Assembly (NCBI GenBank): GCA_025094145.1
Contig: JALLLS010000118.1
Span: 19,656-83,655 of the forward strand
From: Spinellus fusiger
Taxonomy: Eukaryota; Mucoromycota; Mucoromycetes; Mucorales; Phycomycetaceae
Direction of reading: 5' to 3'
Length of the DNA stretch: 64,000 bases
Under the pieces are notes generated by a model. It was not told the origin of the DNA, ran no database searches, and saw nothing but the letters and a program-made list of their open reading frames with translations. Positions within the stretch are counted from its first letter, which is position 1. The number at the start of each line of letters is the position of its first letter. A program made the translations under genes and the position numbers. Shown piece by piece: positions 1-11,852 of the stretch.

Positions 1-137
1 AGAAGACTGGGATACTATTTACCACACAGTATGTATAAGAAGGAAGAAGAAAAAAGACATGCACAAGTGGAAATATCAAGAGTAAATAAAAAGAAGAATA
101 GACACGCATTAAAATACTTGTTCTTGTTTCCTTGTCA

Positions 138-494
138 TTAGTTGACCTGTCCCTGTGTGCTGGACTGTTGCTGTTGGAATGTCTCTTTATTAGTCCCTTT
201 TATTGCCTCTTTACAAGATAGACTTACTCTGTTGCCTTGACGATAATTAGATTTGTTACCGTTAGTGCTGTTGCCGTTAGTGTTGTTGCTGTTGCTGTTA
301 GTGTTATTGTTGCTGCTGTTATTGTTACGGCCTCCACGGTAATAGCCTCCACGACCACTGCGACCACGATGATTACGGGATCTTGATTGATCCACTGTGG
401 TCTGACCAAATGTCTCCATGTTCAATCGACGCTCTTCTTGGAACTTGCCACGACGATCCACGCTGATATAAATAATATAAAAACAATAAGCCAT

Positions 495-528
<34 letters not shown>

Positions 529-1349
529 TTGTATCTGCTTGGACCTCTTCTTCCACTCTTACTTACCTAATCTGTGCGCTGCGTTCTTTGGACTCGCATG
601 AAATATTATCAAAAAAACTCTTTGCCTTGTCATAGAACAACTCTTCCGAGGGAGGAATTTGAATCTCTTCCTCTTCTTCTTCATGCCCTTGTTCTTCTTC
701 TTCTTCCTCAGTGGGTTTAGAGACCTCCTTCAGAATCTGATCCTTATCAAATTTAGCATTGGCAGATTCAAAGTCAAAATCAGAAGCAGGAATATTGAGG
801 TTTTGTTTTCCATTATGTTCTGTGAGGAGAGTACGACTGCGGTTCTGGCCACCCCGAGAATGAGAAGCTCCTCCTGTGGTGTTGTTGCTGTTGCTGTTGC
901 TGTTATTGTTGCTGTTATTATTGTTGCCATGGGAGGGTGTTGTGTGGCTCAAGGGAGGAGGAGGAGAGGTGCTATGACTGTGACCGTCGCTAGTAGCAGC
1001 AGAAGCAGTGGCAGTAGCAGACGAAGGACGGCCTCGGTGACTGCTTTGGCGGTGGTGACTACTGAGAGAGGGTGGGTAGCCATCCTCCTGTCTTTTGCCG
1101 TGTTTGATCTCCAAGTCTAATTCGCTGACTTGTTTAGCCAATGACTCAACAGCAGCACCATCAATTTCTTGCGCCGATCCTTTGGCAAGACCTGACTTGT
1201 GTCTCTCAAAGGCGTCCGTTTTGGGTATTATTGGGTCTTCGCGTGTTTTGGGTGACTCTGTACTCGTAAGGGGGGAGTGGTTTGCCATAGCCTGTCCAAG
1301 AGAAGGTTGTGCGATGGAAGGAGGTTGCATTGACATATGAGGCTGCTGC

Positions 1350-1382
<33 letters not shown>

Positions 1383-2074
1383 ACCTGTTGTACCTGTTGT
1401 ACCTGTTGCTGCTGTTGTTGTGGTGGCGGAGGTGGGTGAGGATACCCAGACGTCTGCCAATACGTCGACACTGGCTGGTAAGGAGACATCATGTAAGGAC
1501 TGGCAGGATGATAGGCCTTGGAAGACAAATATAAGTCCCTGAGTCCCATTCTCCTATAGTTACCATCATTACAGGATCATTGGGGACATTGACGGGTGGT
1601 GGAGCAGGTTTAGCAGGTGCTTCAAACACTTGGAGATCCTTAATATCCGATCCACGAAAGACAATAAAGTCAAATGTATTCTCTGCAGGTGGAATCTCTT
1701 CCTCATGCTTCCCTCTTCTGCCCTCTGTACCATAAGAACGCACTATAGAGCAAGAACACGAACAAGAACACGAACAAGAACACGAACAAGAGCAAGAGCA
1801 AGAGCAAAAAAGGGGGAGGAATAGAATAAGCACACAATAAAAGAGAAGAAACACCCACTGTGGAGTATGTAGTGTGCTGTGTCCACAAGAAACACCTTTA
1901 CCTTTTCCTAATGCCACTGTAGAATCCTGAGCATTGATGTTGTGCAATATTCCCACATAACGAATATCACTAAAACTTATAAGCTATTAAGAAGCAGAGT
2001 CAGCACACTATTAAACAAGGTCATCTTATAATACTTGCTGATATCTTTGAACCAATGAAGCTGTGTCCGCTCAT
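138..2074 (-). CDS. LSM14: LSM14/Scd6-family mRNA decapping and translation regulator
   Basis: Five exons (2039-2074, 1902-1983, 1573-1742, 567-1516, 138-462) join into one 520-residue frame. The N-terminus is an Lsm domain (about residues 1-85) with the family strings FIGSKISLIS, DIRYVGILHNI and FRGSDIKDLQV. A Gln-rich tract (about 129-155) and Ser/Asn-rich linker follow. Then come the FDF box (FDFESANAKF, about 343), an acidic stretch, the FFD box (YDKAKSFFDNIS), the TFG box (ERRLNMETFGQ) and an RGG/Asn-rich tail. Family members bind capped mRNA and Dhh1/DDX6 and act in P-bodies to repress translation and promote decapping. The first intron starts with GC instead of GT; only that join restores the Lsm sequence. 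The second intron (1743-1901) holds a 12-bp tandem repeat. The start at 2074 begins the Lsm domain directly, as usual. Confidence 0.93.
1747..1808. repeat. 12-bp tandem repeat inside an LSM14 intron
   Basis: About four copies of a CGAACAAGAACA-like unit, ending in a GAGCAA run, lie within intron 2 of the LSM14 gene and form a purine-rich strand asymmetry. The repeat is removed by splicing. Confidence 0.8.
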
Positions 2075-2434
2075 TAGGTTAAGAGTGGTGAATAAAACAA
2101 AAACAAGAGAAGAGTGGCAAATAAACCCCGTTTGCTGACGACGACTTTCTCTGCTTCACTCCACGCTGTACTCCCCTCGTTCCTTTTTCTTTCCTTTTTC
2201 TTTCTTTTTGCCTGCACTGCTCTACAAAAGTTGTGTGCTGAGGTTGTATTTTATTTTTGTATGTTATTGAGCATCATCCCACCCCCCTTAGACATCTTCC
2301 TGGTAGTGGACATTTCTACATCTATCAGCAGAATACAACATTTTATTCTTGATGTTCTAAAAAGGTAATCTATATTTTATGGGATTCAGTCTCTATTGGA
2401 TGGAATATAAGTGTACATGGGTCTTGGTTATTAT

Positions 2435-3037
2435 TTACAGTGACATGGTATCATGAGTTGGAAGATAAAGACGTCTGAGCTTAATGACTTTGACAGACCG
2501 GGCTTTTATGCTGATAGGAACAGTAGAAGACCCCTTGACAGAGTAAACACCACTGCCTTGACATTCTGAAGACTATAAATAATTAAATAATTAAATATAA
2601 AGATGCATAGATAGACGCTTGTTCTTTTCATGATCAATCCATCCAATAATAAAAAACAACTTACTCTATAAAATGTTATTCTTGTTAATGGATCATTCAC
2701 AACAAGTGAGCCCACGTGTTTGGACTGTAGATTCCAACATGAAATAGAAGAAAAAGGCAAAGAATCTAGGCTTGATCAGTACTGCAATGAAGTATTTTAA
2801 TAAGCTACTATAATAAAGGCTATACTGCCTAAGCTGCAGTAATAAAGAGAGTCACATACCAATGTGCTGAACAGTGCCCTTTTTATGAGAAAGAGTGTAA
2901 ATGTCCATTTGGAATTGTATGGGCCGTGTGGGTGTCATCGAGTTCATTTCTATTGAGGGAGATTGACAGGACACACCCAAACATGTAAAGAGTAAAAGAA
3001 TAGACAATAGTAAAGATGAAGAACTGAGGCAAGACAT
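2435..3037 (-). CDS. Small secreted protein of unknown function
   Basis: Three exons (2860-3037, 2665-2765, 2435-2572) with GT-AG introns join into a 138-residue frame. The first exon encodes a clear signal peptide: Met, a Ser/Leu-rich hydrophobic core (SLLLSILLLFTCLGV) and a likely cleavage site near residue 24 (SCQS). The mature part is about 114 residues with few cysteines and a basic C-terminal segment (ARSVKVIKLRRLYLP). No transmembrane helix follows the signal. The intron 1 acceptor at 2766 was chosen because it is the one that keeps all three exons open, and a CTGAT branch-like site precedes it. I do not recognise the family. It lies 360 bp upstream of the LSM14 start on the same strand. 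Low cysteine content argues against a classic cysteine-rich effector. Confidence 0.6.
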
Positions 3038-3039
3038 GG

Positions 3040-5386
3040 CAGAGAGGGTCTAATTGGGTAAAGTTAAGATATAAAAATAAATATAAAAATAAAAAAGAGT
3101 AAGGAAATGGACTTATTTATATATCTCTTTATTCTCTTGAACTGTAGAATAAAATGACTAAAAACAGAACTCAAATGTGTATGGAAATGGATCAACAACA
3201 GACCCGAAGAATAGAGTTATACATATTAGAAGAAAGGAAATACTTTGAAGAAAAGAAAAGAAAAAAGACTAGACCTTATTCCTCCAGTGTAGCCTACTTT
3301 AATGAGCCACTGTCCACCTAAAATAGCCACTTGGCCCACAAGTGTCATTTTTTAGACTCTGTTCTATCCCTTTTTTTTCTTTTTCCTATGATAAGCTGTG
3401 ATTGTTTCTTGTTTATAATTAATTGTTTATTAGATAGAATTATACTCATATTCTATTCATATCTTATAGACACTCTTACCCTACCTAGGATCTGGTGTCT
3501 TTTATTTAGGATAGATACTGACTTGGAAACACAATCTATCCAATCTACTCATCCAATGCATCCCATCAACAGAGACATAGAGGCCACCATTGGAAATAGG
3601 CAAAGAGACGGGGGGTGATATAGAGTAGAGATTACAGTACTACTGCTTGTATCCATATAGAGTAGTGAACAAATAAAGAGAGAGAAAAGGAAAAAAAAGG
3701 GGAGAGTTCTAGTGGAATAGCCAGGACAAGAAGATGAAAAATGAAACTATGAATGAATACGTGAACAAGCAAATGACTAGATTGAATCTTCAAATAGCAT
3801 AGGACAAGGCAGTTCTCCATTACCATCTGCACAGATCCTTTGCTTTTATTTTATTATTAGACATAAACTCAAGACAATGAGTCTACAAAAAAAAAAGTCA
3901 AGGTCTAAATTGTTACCTTTTGGTGCTTCATGAAAATAGGACTCTTTTACGCGTTGATTCATGTATTACAGGGGAAGATCCCATTGACATAAAAAGTAAT
4001 ATGGAGTTGGAACTTAATAGTTGGAGGCGAATATCAATGTTACAATAGGACTCACAGGTTGTTCATGTCCTGAACTGCCATAGGTCAAATAGTAAATAGC
4101 CTTGGTATACGTCAATAGAAGATGTATTTGCATTTGCATTTGCATGTGCATTTACTTGGTATAGTATAGTATAGCAACCATGGGAGGCATAAAAAGCTTT
4201 TTCTTTCTTTCTTTCACTGGATTTCACTGGATTTCACTGGAGAATGAGGCATGGGCCCAATGTAAGGATACTCATCTTCTGTTCATAGCAATGGACAGTC
4301 TTAAAGAAGACAATGATCTGCTTCAATTGCCATATGATCTTACAGGCTCACCTCGTTGTAATAACTCATTTTACGCCCTACCTGTCCTATTTAGATTAAT
4401 ATCAAGTAGACCAATAATATATTTCTATGTAAAGTGTCATTACAACTCTTATGACTCCACTCAACCTGTTGATGGGTCTCAAATACCAATTTAGTATGGC
4501 AGAGATGCATTCTATAAGGTAAGCCTCTGTCCTCTCATTCAGTTGAATGTCGCACCTAATAACAGCTTATATCAGGTTGGCTTGTCTGTGTACTATAAGA
4601 CATAAGAAGAATAACTATTGTATTGCTTAAGAAGAAAGAAAGAAAAGATACCTCTTTACAGAAGAAATAGAGTCTATGGCCACCCATGTTATCTTTAATG
4701 AATATAAAGAACAATAGTGAATTGTCTGTACTGAAATTGTATTCATATTACAATGGTACATAGAGAATAGAAAGAAAGAAAAAAGACTAGAGATGCACCA
4801 TGGGTAGGTAGGTAGACTTGCGAAAGTTTATGTTTGATGATGAGAGAGTAATCAATGTATAATTATTACATAGTTGCTTATGATTTGGTTAATACCTTGA
4901 TGTGTTTGAGTGCCAGTTTTCTTTTTTTCTTTCTTTTTTTCTTTCTTTTTTTCTTTCTTTTTTCTTTCTTTCTTTTAATATTAAGACAGGATCCATAGTT
5001 ATATACAAAAGGAATCCAACGATTCAATTCTAAAATGAAAATAAATAGAATCTTGGTCTATGGATACTCTCACCAAGTAGCTGTTTTTATTTTATCTGGT
5101 ATTACTATTTATGAAATAGAAAGAACAAAATAAATAATAAAAAAGTAATAGCATAATAGTGTCAAGTCAAAATAACATCAGCAGAGAGGTCCTTTGCTTT
5201 TTAAATTTCAAAACCTCAATCGTAGAGTGAATACAGACTACACAAGAATCAGTGAAATCTAATATTAAAAGTAAAATAGAATAGAAGAGATGTATTTGGT
5301 TTTGTAAGACTTTTGTTTATTAATATGCTTTTAAAAAGAAAGAAAGAAGGAAAGAAAGAGAAAGTGCAAATATACTCTATACTATA
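3040..5386. other. Intergenic, no gene seen; simple repeats
   Basis: AT-rich spacer between the secreted-protein start and the P450 stop codon. It holds a TTTGCA hexamer run (4126-4153), three copies of GGATTTCACT near 4213-4242 and a long CTTT polypyrimidine tract (4915-4977). The longest open frame, 104 codons at 4180-4494, begins in a pyrimidine tract and shows no recognisable domain. Confidence 0.7.
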
Positions 5387-8300
5387 CTATACAGCTTTTT
5401 TAATTCCCCAAACATCCTCATTGTATCGCTTCTCATCTATCCAAGTTTGCAAGACAGTTTCTGCCTGTTCTTCGGTTTGAGCTTCACCAAAATGCACTGC
5501 CAAATTGTAGAATGTACGGCGTATACCTTCATTCATTGAATGACTGCCACAGGTAAATACATGAGCAGGCTGAATGTCAGTGTTTGCATCAGGCATGATC
5601 AGATTCCAAATATCATAGGAGTTGGCCAGGAGCTGATGTTGAACGTATTTTGTAGCTGATTGTGGTGACTTTCGAGAAAATGCCACGTAAAGGTTCTTCA
5701 GTACTCCAGAGTCCATGTATTCCTGAAGTTCGTTAGAGTAGATGTAATCTGTGTCAGGATGTCTACAGCCAAAGAAAAGTGTACACGAGCCAACGTGGAT
5801 GCCTTGAGCAAGCTGGTGTGCTCTTTCCTGAAGAAATCCTCGGAAAGGTGCCAAACCCGTACCAGAAGCAATCATAATGATGGGGGTGGCTGGATCCTCA
5901 GGAAGTTCAAAGAATCCCTTGGAAGACTTGATGGCTGCACGAATAAAGATGCTGTTGGCGCGGCTGAGGTAAGAAGAGCAAAGACCCTCGTAGTATGTAT
6001 CATTGATGATGTCCCCTAATACACCAACAGTAAGATGGGCTTCCCTGGGATGAGCAAGAGGAGAAGAAGCAATCGAGTAACGACGAGGTTGGATAACACC
6101 TGTAGCTGTCAAGAACTGAGAGAAAGAGAAATAGGTGACCTGGGGATACGCTCTTTGGAGATCAAGAATAGTACGATGTGTCTTGATGAATTTAGTGTAA
6201 TTGTCCTCGATCGTGGTACCAGAAGCAGTAAGCATGTCAAACTCTTCTGCTATCTCGGGTGCAGTCTTGTGCAAATGATCAGAGAAGCAGGCAATCATAT
6301 AGCGTGATGGAGGAGCAGATAAGTCAGCATAACATGCAAGTGCATTTCTAATCGTACAAGGGCCATGAATGGATGCTGCAAGTGAACGTGGAGAGGCATT
6401 CTCAAGAGAGGTTGGATCTATTTCGAAGATTGAATCGAGTGCCCATCCAAAGCTCATGGCTACAGCCTCAACCATCTCAGGGCTATTTTCCGGCATTATT
6501 TCCAGGTGGTCTCCCGCTTCATAAAAGTGATTGTTATTGACAGGAACAAGATCCGAAATATCGATGTGTATCTCTCGAGTACTGCGATCGGATGCTGGAG
6601 TTTGAAGCTCTTCATTAAAGACAATCTTTGCTTTGCGATCTCCATTGCAATTGTTCTTGGAGAATTGCCACTTGTCTTTATCAGATGGACGGATGTATTG
6701 GATCTTGACAGACGCCTTATTGTTGCAGTCAGTGTTTGATAAAGAATGAATCCCGTTTCTTCCAGTGACACTAACACCGTAGTAGTCAAGAGTATAGGTC
6801 CAGAAGTGAGCATACCTAGTAAACAATGTAAGCATATGAACTATTCTAGTGACTCTTGATTTGATAGTATTGCTTACCATTCATCGAATTTGGAATCAAT
6901 GTCTTCATCAGCATTGCCCTCACCAAAAGCAAAGAAACGCTCTGCCCCAAGCTCTTCAAGACTGCTATTGATTTTAAGGGGAAACTGCTGATAAGTACGC
7001 CAGTTCTTATTGCCAAGTCCAAAGATAGTAAACATAAGCCCACTCAAGCATGATTGACTTGAAGCATCCTTTGTTTTGCTTAAGAATCTGTTAAATCTCT
7101 CAGCGTTGTCTGGTGGAAGTCCATTGTAAGTGGCAGAACAAATAACAACAAGTTCTCGTGCTTCAGTTTCTCCCTTGGGCCCTTCATATTTCCCGGAATC
7201 CAGTACCTTCCACTTGTCCATCTCGTACAACTCAATGTCCTTGAATCCAAAATTCTGTGCTTGTCTGTATAGCTGAGTGGCATAGTCTTCAGCTGTACCA
7301 GTTTGAGAACCATACAAGAATGTGACCTTGGGCAGCGCAATGAGACTTTCACCAGGATTTATCTGGGGCATCATGGGTATAGAAATGCTGGGTGCCTTGG
7401 TAGAAAGAGTATTCAGCGGTACATTTGCACAAGGCAGATTGGTACGAGGATGGATAAACATATTGAGTTTGTAGGGCTTGGTGCTAGGTGTCTTGGGATT
7501 ATAGTGCACAGGGGGTCCCTCTAAATAGTACATATCAAGTTAATTCTCTTGCCTCAAAAGACTTGGATTCTAGATAGAGAAGAATGCAGATACATACCAT
7601 AGTGAATGTGGAACTTGTGAAGAAGCATGGACATCAGCGTCTTGATCTCTTGAATAGCAATGGCCATACCCACACAAGCACGTGGGCCTGTGCTGAAAGG
7701 CAACCATGAGAATCTTGAACGTTTCTGCTCTTCTTCGGGTGTCCATCTGTCTGGGTTCCAGTGAGATGGGTTAGGGTAGATATCTGGATTATGATGCAGA
7801 GAATAAACGTGAACACCAACCACCGTGTCCTTCTTGACACTATAACCACCAGGAAGGATACAATCCTTTTTACAGTGCTTTGACAACATTCTGAGGGGAG
7901 GGTATTTACGAAGAGTTTCTTTAATGGCTTGATGCAGATACTTCAGGCCAGAGATCTGCTCGTTGGTAGGCGAATCCACAGAATTGATTCCAACATTTAC
8001 GATTTCTTGAACAATTTTGGCTTCTACATCGGGATGAGTTGCTATTTCATACATAACCCATTCAATTGTAGTTGCTGTTGTCTCGTGTCCAGCAATAAGA
8101 AAAGTAATGACTTGATCACGAATATTGCTGTAAGACAGTCCTTCATTGTTTTCATTGCGAGCGTAAAGCATAAAGTCTAAAAGATCTTTGCACTTGTCTA
8201 CAGGGCTCAAGTTATCTTTACGTTCTTGGACTACTTCATCCACTATCTGTTGCATAAGTTTTACAGAGTGGTTGAAGCGTCTGTTTGCTTCAGTAGGAAA

Positions 8301-8627
8301 ATTCTTCATAAATTGAGGCTGTTGTAGACGAACAATCATTTGGGAAAGACAGTAGCCCATTGCTTCAATGAAAGGATGCATGGGAGTATCTGGATTCTCC
8401 AACATACCAAAACTGTAGCCGAAACCAATACGACCCACAGTCTCAAAGGCTATGTTTGTTGCCCATTCAATCATGTCGACGGGCCTGTCAGGTGGAAATT
8501 GATCGAATACCTTTATGACCTTTCGAGTGACTTCACTCATTTCTTCCTGGTATGCCTATTCAATGTATTTATAAACACGGTCTAATGAAGAACTCATTCC
8601 TTTCTTCTTTTTTTTATTCTTTTTAAA

Positions 8628-8658
<31 letters not shown>

Positions 8659-9329
8659 TAAAAATTACCTTTACTGCCCGTGCACTAAAAGCAGGTATAA
8701 GAAGTTGATGAGCTAGCTTCCAATCCTCGTCCTCAGTATTTGTGGTGAAGAGACCCTGAGATCCAAAGGGCTTGGCTTCAGCCAGGTGTGTTCTTTCCAC
8801 CTTTTTCGTAAAGTATTCAGACTCTTTTACAAACAATTCAGCAATTTCTGGATGGTTTGTGCCAACTGTTTGAGATCCAAAAAGTGTCACAGATACAACG
8901 GGGCCGTGGTTAGCGAACTGTCTTCCCCAAGACTCCACCCTAAAAGAGTTGACAGTAAATTTTTAGTTATCATTTTACTCCTACTTGAATCTTCATTAAA
9001 TGAAGAACTTACATATTAGGCAACATCTCGAATAAGCTACCAAAAAACAGTAGATTATCTGGACCTGGGATGATATGCTTTATGGAGCCCACTAAATCAA
9101 CATAGACCTTCTGCTGATTACAGATCTCAGTGATCCCATCAAGAATGTTTTCTTTACTGTCAAGTAGGATGATTTCATGATGAGGCGCCAATATAGAGAG
9201 TTTTTCTGCCACAAGACTGCGAAGATCATCGAGATGGGTGTCTTTGGTGAATTGAATGGTTTGCTTATTCTTTCCATCGTCTACTGAATCCTTCAAGGCA
9301 ATGTGGAGAGAATAGATTTTTTTCTCCAT
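5387..9329 (-). CDS. Fused cytochrome P450-NADPH reductase (CYP505/P450foxy type) with N-terminal extra domain
   Basis: Five exons (9013-9329, 8669-8939, 7598-8555, 6878-7520, 5387-6815) give 1205 residues. The P450 domain starts after a proline hinge (IPGPDNLLFFG, about residue 84). It has the I-helix oxygen motif AGHETT (351-356), the K-helix ETLR (409-412) and the heme loop FSTGPRACVG with ligand Cys490. A flavodoxin domain follows (FMN loop GSQTGT, 586-591), then FAD/NADPH domains with RRYSIAS and SGTGLAPFRGFLQER, ending RYNEDVWG. This is the P450BM3/P450foxy layout, a self-sufficient fatty-acid subterminal hydroxylase drawing electrons from NADPH through FAD and FMN. No membrane anchor is visible, so a soluble enzyme is likely. 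Residues 1-80 are extra compared with the roughly 1050-1080 residues usual for the family and look like a small beta-grasp domain. The second intron contains an (AAAAAT)n run. Confidence 0.93.
8625..8665. repeat. (TAAAAA)n microsatellite in P450 intron 2
   Basis: Perfect to near-perfect hexanucleotide repeat lying inside the intron at 8556-8668. Confidence 0.85.
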
Positions 9330-11852
9330 TTTGAAAGATCTTTAGTCGTAAAGAGAAAGAGTGATTTAGAAATTCGAAAGATGGTAGAGATCTTTGTGAG
9401 TTATAAAGCAGGTATTTATCCTATTCAACTAAAGATGTAGGGAGACTTACCAAAAAAAACGAACCAACTTAAATATTAAGAAAATTAAAGACTGTGCTAA
9501 ACCGGGTGTAATAATAAGAATAAAGATTTAATATGGCTCTGATGGTATTCAGTAATCACTTGTAGCCTTCGAAATAACCTTAATGTTTACTTGTGGTAAA
9601 GTCTGAGTTAATTTGCTTACTATGTAGACTGGAAGATGAATCATCAGTCTGAATAGGTATCATCTCAATAGCTGTTACTTGAATCATCCATTAAGTAGAC
9701 TTTACTTGGTTAACTATGTATCTTATTATCTCTCTGTGAAAATAGCTACATCTATAGTCATTCTACTAATGCTTGTTGTGCACAAAACAACTATTACTTT
9801 TTCTCTTCTTTCTCTTCATTCATAAACACATTCCTGTATAAACATGCAATATCCATCTACAGTGCTCTAATGCAAATATATTTTCATTGCAACACCTTGG
9901 TATCATTATTTCATTCTAGACAATTACTTCTAAAGTGGCGCTGTCACTATTAGGTTGTCAGATATCAAATACAGCATCATCTTTTTAGGATGATTCCAGT
10001 TTTACCGGGAAAGTGTCTGTATTTCGACCGGAAATTACCTATTGAGTGACTATTTAGTCCTCTCCTGCTACACTTGGACTCACTCGGCCGATATTCAAGT
10101 ACACTATTATTCAAACCCCTAACACACAGCTCCACTGATAAACACATTTATAATAATAATAATAATAAAAGAGGCAGTCAATAAGCAGTACTTAAGCATT
10201 AATGATATCCATCTACTTTCTTCAGCAGGCAAGTTAACCGGTCTATGGTCCTAAGCTGTCTAATTTTCCAAGAAGAATTCATAGTCAACTTGAATGAAGG
10301 TATCGTTTCATCGATCCTCTACTGTCAGATCTCAAGGCAAGCACCTACATTTAAGCATAAGCAACTACTACTGTATTGCTCTACTATCAACAATACCAAT
10401 CCAACCTAAACTTAGTCTTAGGATTAGTACAGGCAGCTCCCCCTTTTTTTTTCTTTCTTCTTTTATTGAATAAATTTCCTTTTTTAACTCTGAATTCTTT
10501 ATTATTTTTATGATAGTTTTATTTTCAGGGATAGAATTGATATTTTCATTTTTTTATTGACTTTTTGCCTGCTCTCCGTTTGGAAGAGCAGACGGGGAAA
10601 AAAAAGGCAAGCCTTAAAACCCCATTGCATACCGTCTTATAAGCTTCTGCAACTCCCAAATCCTAACACTCTATAGAAGCTATGGCCTGTATGTAGTGTT
10701 AGGAAGTGGGAGTTACAAAAAAGAAAAGAAAAGAAACTTTGAGTAGAGAGAAATGATAGCTTTTTCTTCGTCTTTTATAGCTGTTTGCGTAGACTTTCGG
10801 CGGCTGAATGGGTGATTCTTTTGATAGTCCAGTGACATGGAGTATCTCAGTCGACTGTAGAAGATGGAGCTATTCTAGTGGCTTTTTATTAAAGTTAAAG
10901 AGGAATTCACACACTTTTGTAGTTTTATCAAGTCAATCTATAAAATGGTGATGCTATAATGAAAGTCAATATACCAGAATATGACCAACAAAGAGATGAT
11001 TATGCTATTAGTTTAAAAAGGCGATTGATATCATCAAACCAGAGTATTGTCTGCAGTTATTCGCTAAAGATCAGGGGATTGTTATTGTGAACAATAAGTT
11101 ATATGTGCTTTTATTTTGTTTATCTTTCAGTAATAATCTACAATGAAACACACACATAAACACAAACTAGACTATAAAAATTATACGATTAGAAATAGAC
11201 TATTAGAAGTAGACTATTAGAAGATGTGTATGTGGCAGTAGCAGAGTGTTGACGAAAGAATAATATGCATTAAGAAAAGCTTACAAAGCAGACACACACA
11301 CTCTCTCTTCTCTCACTCACTCATAGAATCAATCAGACGAGTGGCTTCTTATCAATTTGAGACCATCATGTATAAACGGAAATGAATATGATATGGGTTG
11401 TTTCCAAAGATGTGTTTTTTTTTAATTCATAGTACTAATTAAAGCGTTGGATCAAGGACTATACATCTATCAAAGGTTGCTGAGGAAAAAATGTAAGATT
11501 GTAAGACTGGTAGATCTAATAATGGTTTGATTCTTTACTGTATCTATACCGTTTCTTGAGCTAAACCTATAGATTGATAAGTAAAATAAATAAAAAGTAA
11601 ATATTCGTTGAATGATTCATTCAGTTTATAAATAGTAAGCACTTTGTTTTTTCAAGATGGAAAACTAAGCATGAATTATTACTATTTACACCTTGAAAGA
11701 AGTCCGAGCTATTAGAGCATCTTCCTTGTATAAAGTATTTTAAAATAGCTGATAAACCAGTGTTAATGAGTACCAGCTCAACCAAAACAGTGGTGATAAT
11801 ATAATATAAAATATCGATTAAAGATATATGTTTAGAGAGACACGAAAAGTGA
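9330..11852. other. Intergenic, no gene seen
   Basis: About 2.5 kb of AT-rich sequence between the P450 start and the MFS stop codon, without an open frame that resembles a protein. A 22-bp inverted repeat lies at 10647-10718. A CACACA/CTCTCT tract lies near 11280-11325. Confidence 0.7.
10647..10718. repeat. Short hairpin-forming inverted repeat
   Basis: Left arm AACTCCCAAATCCTAACACT and right arm AGTGTTAGGAAGTGGGAGTT pair with about two mismatches across a loop of roughly 27 nt. It could be a miniature element or a structured RNA; nothing else supports either. Confidence 0.6.

Noticed and set aside
659..1340. Plus-strand open frames opposite LSM14
   Set aside because: Low-complexity antisense of Gln/Asn/Glu-rich coding; no independent support.
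4180..4494. 104-codon open frame near a CTTT tract
   Set aside because: It starts in simple sequence, includes triplicated GGATTTCACT units and has no recognisable domain or splice context.
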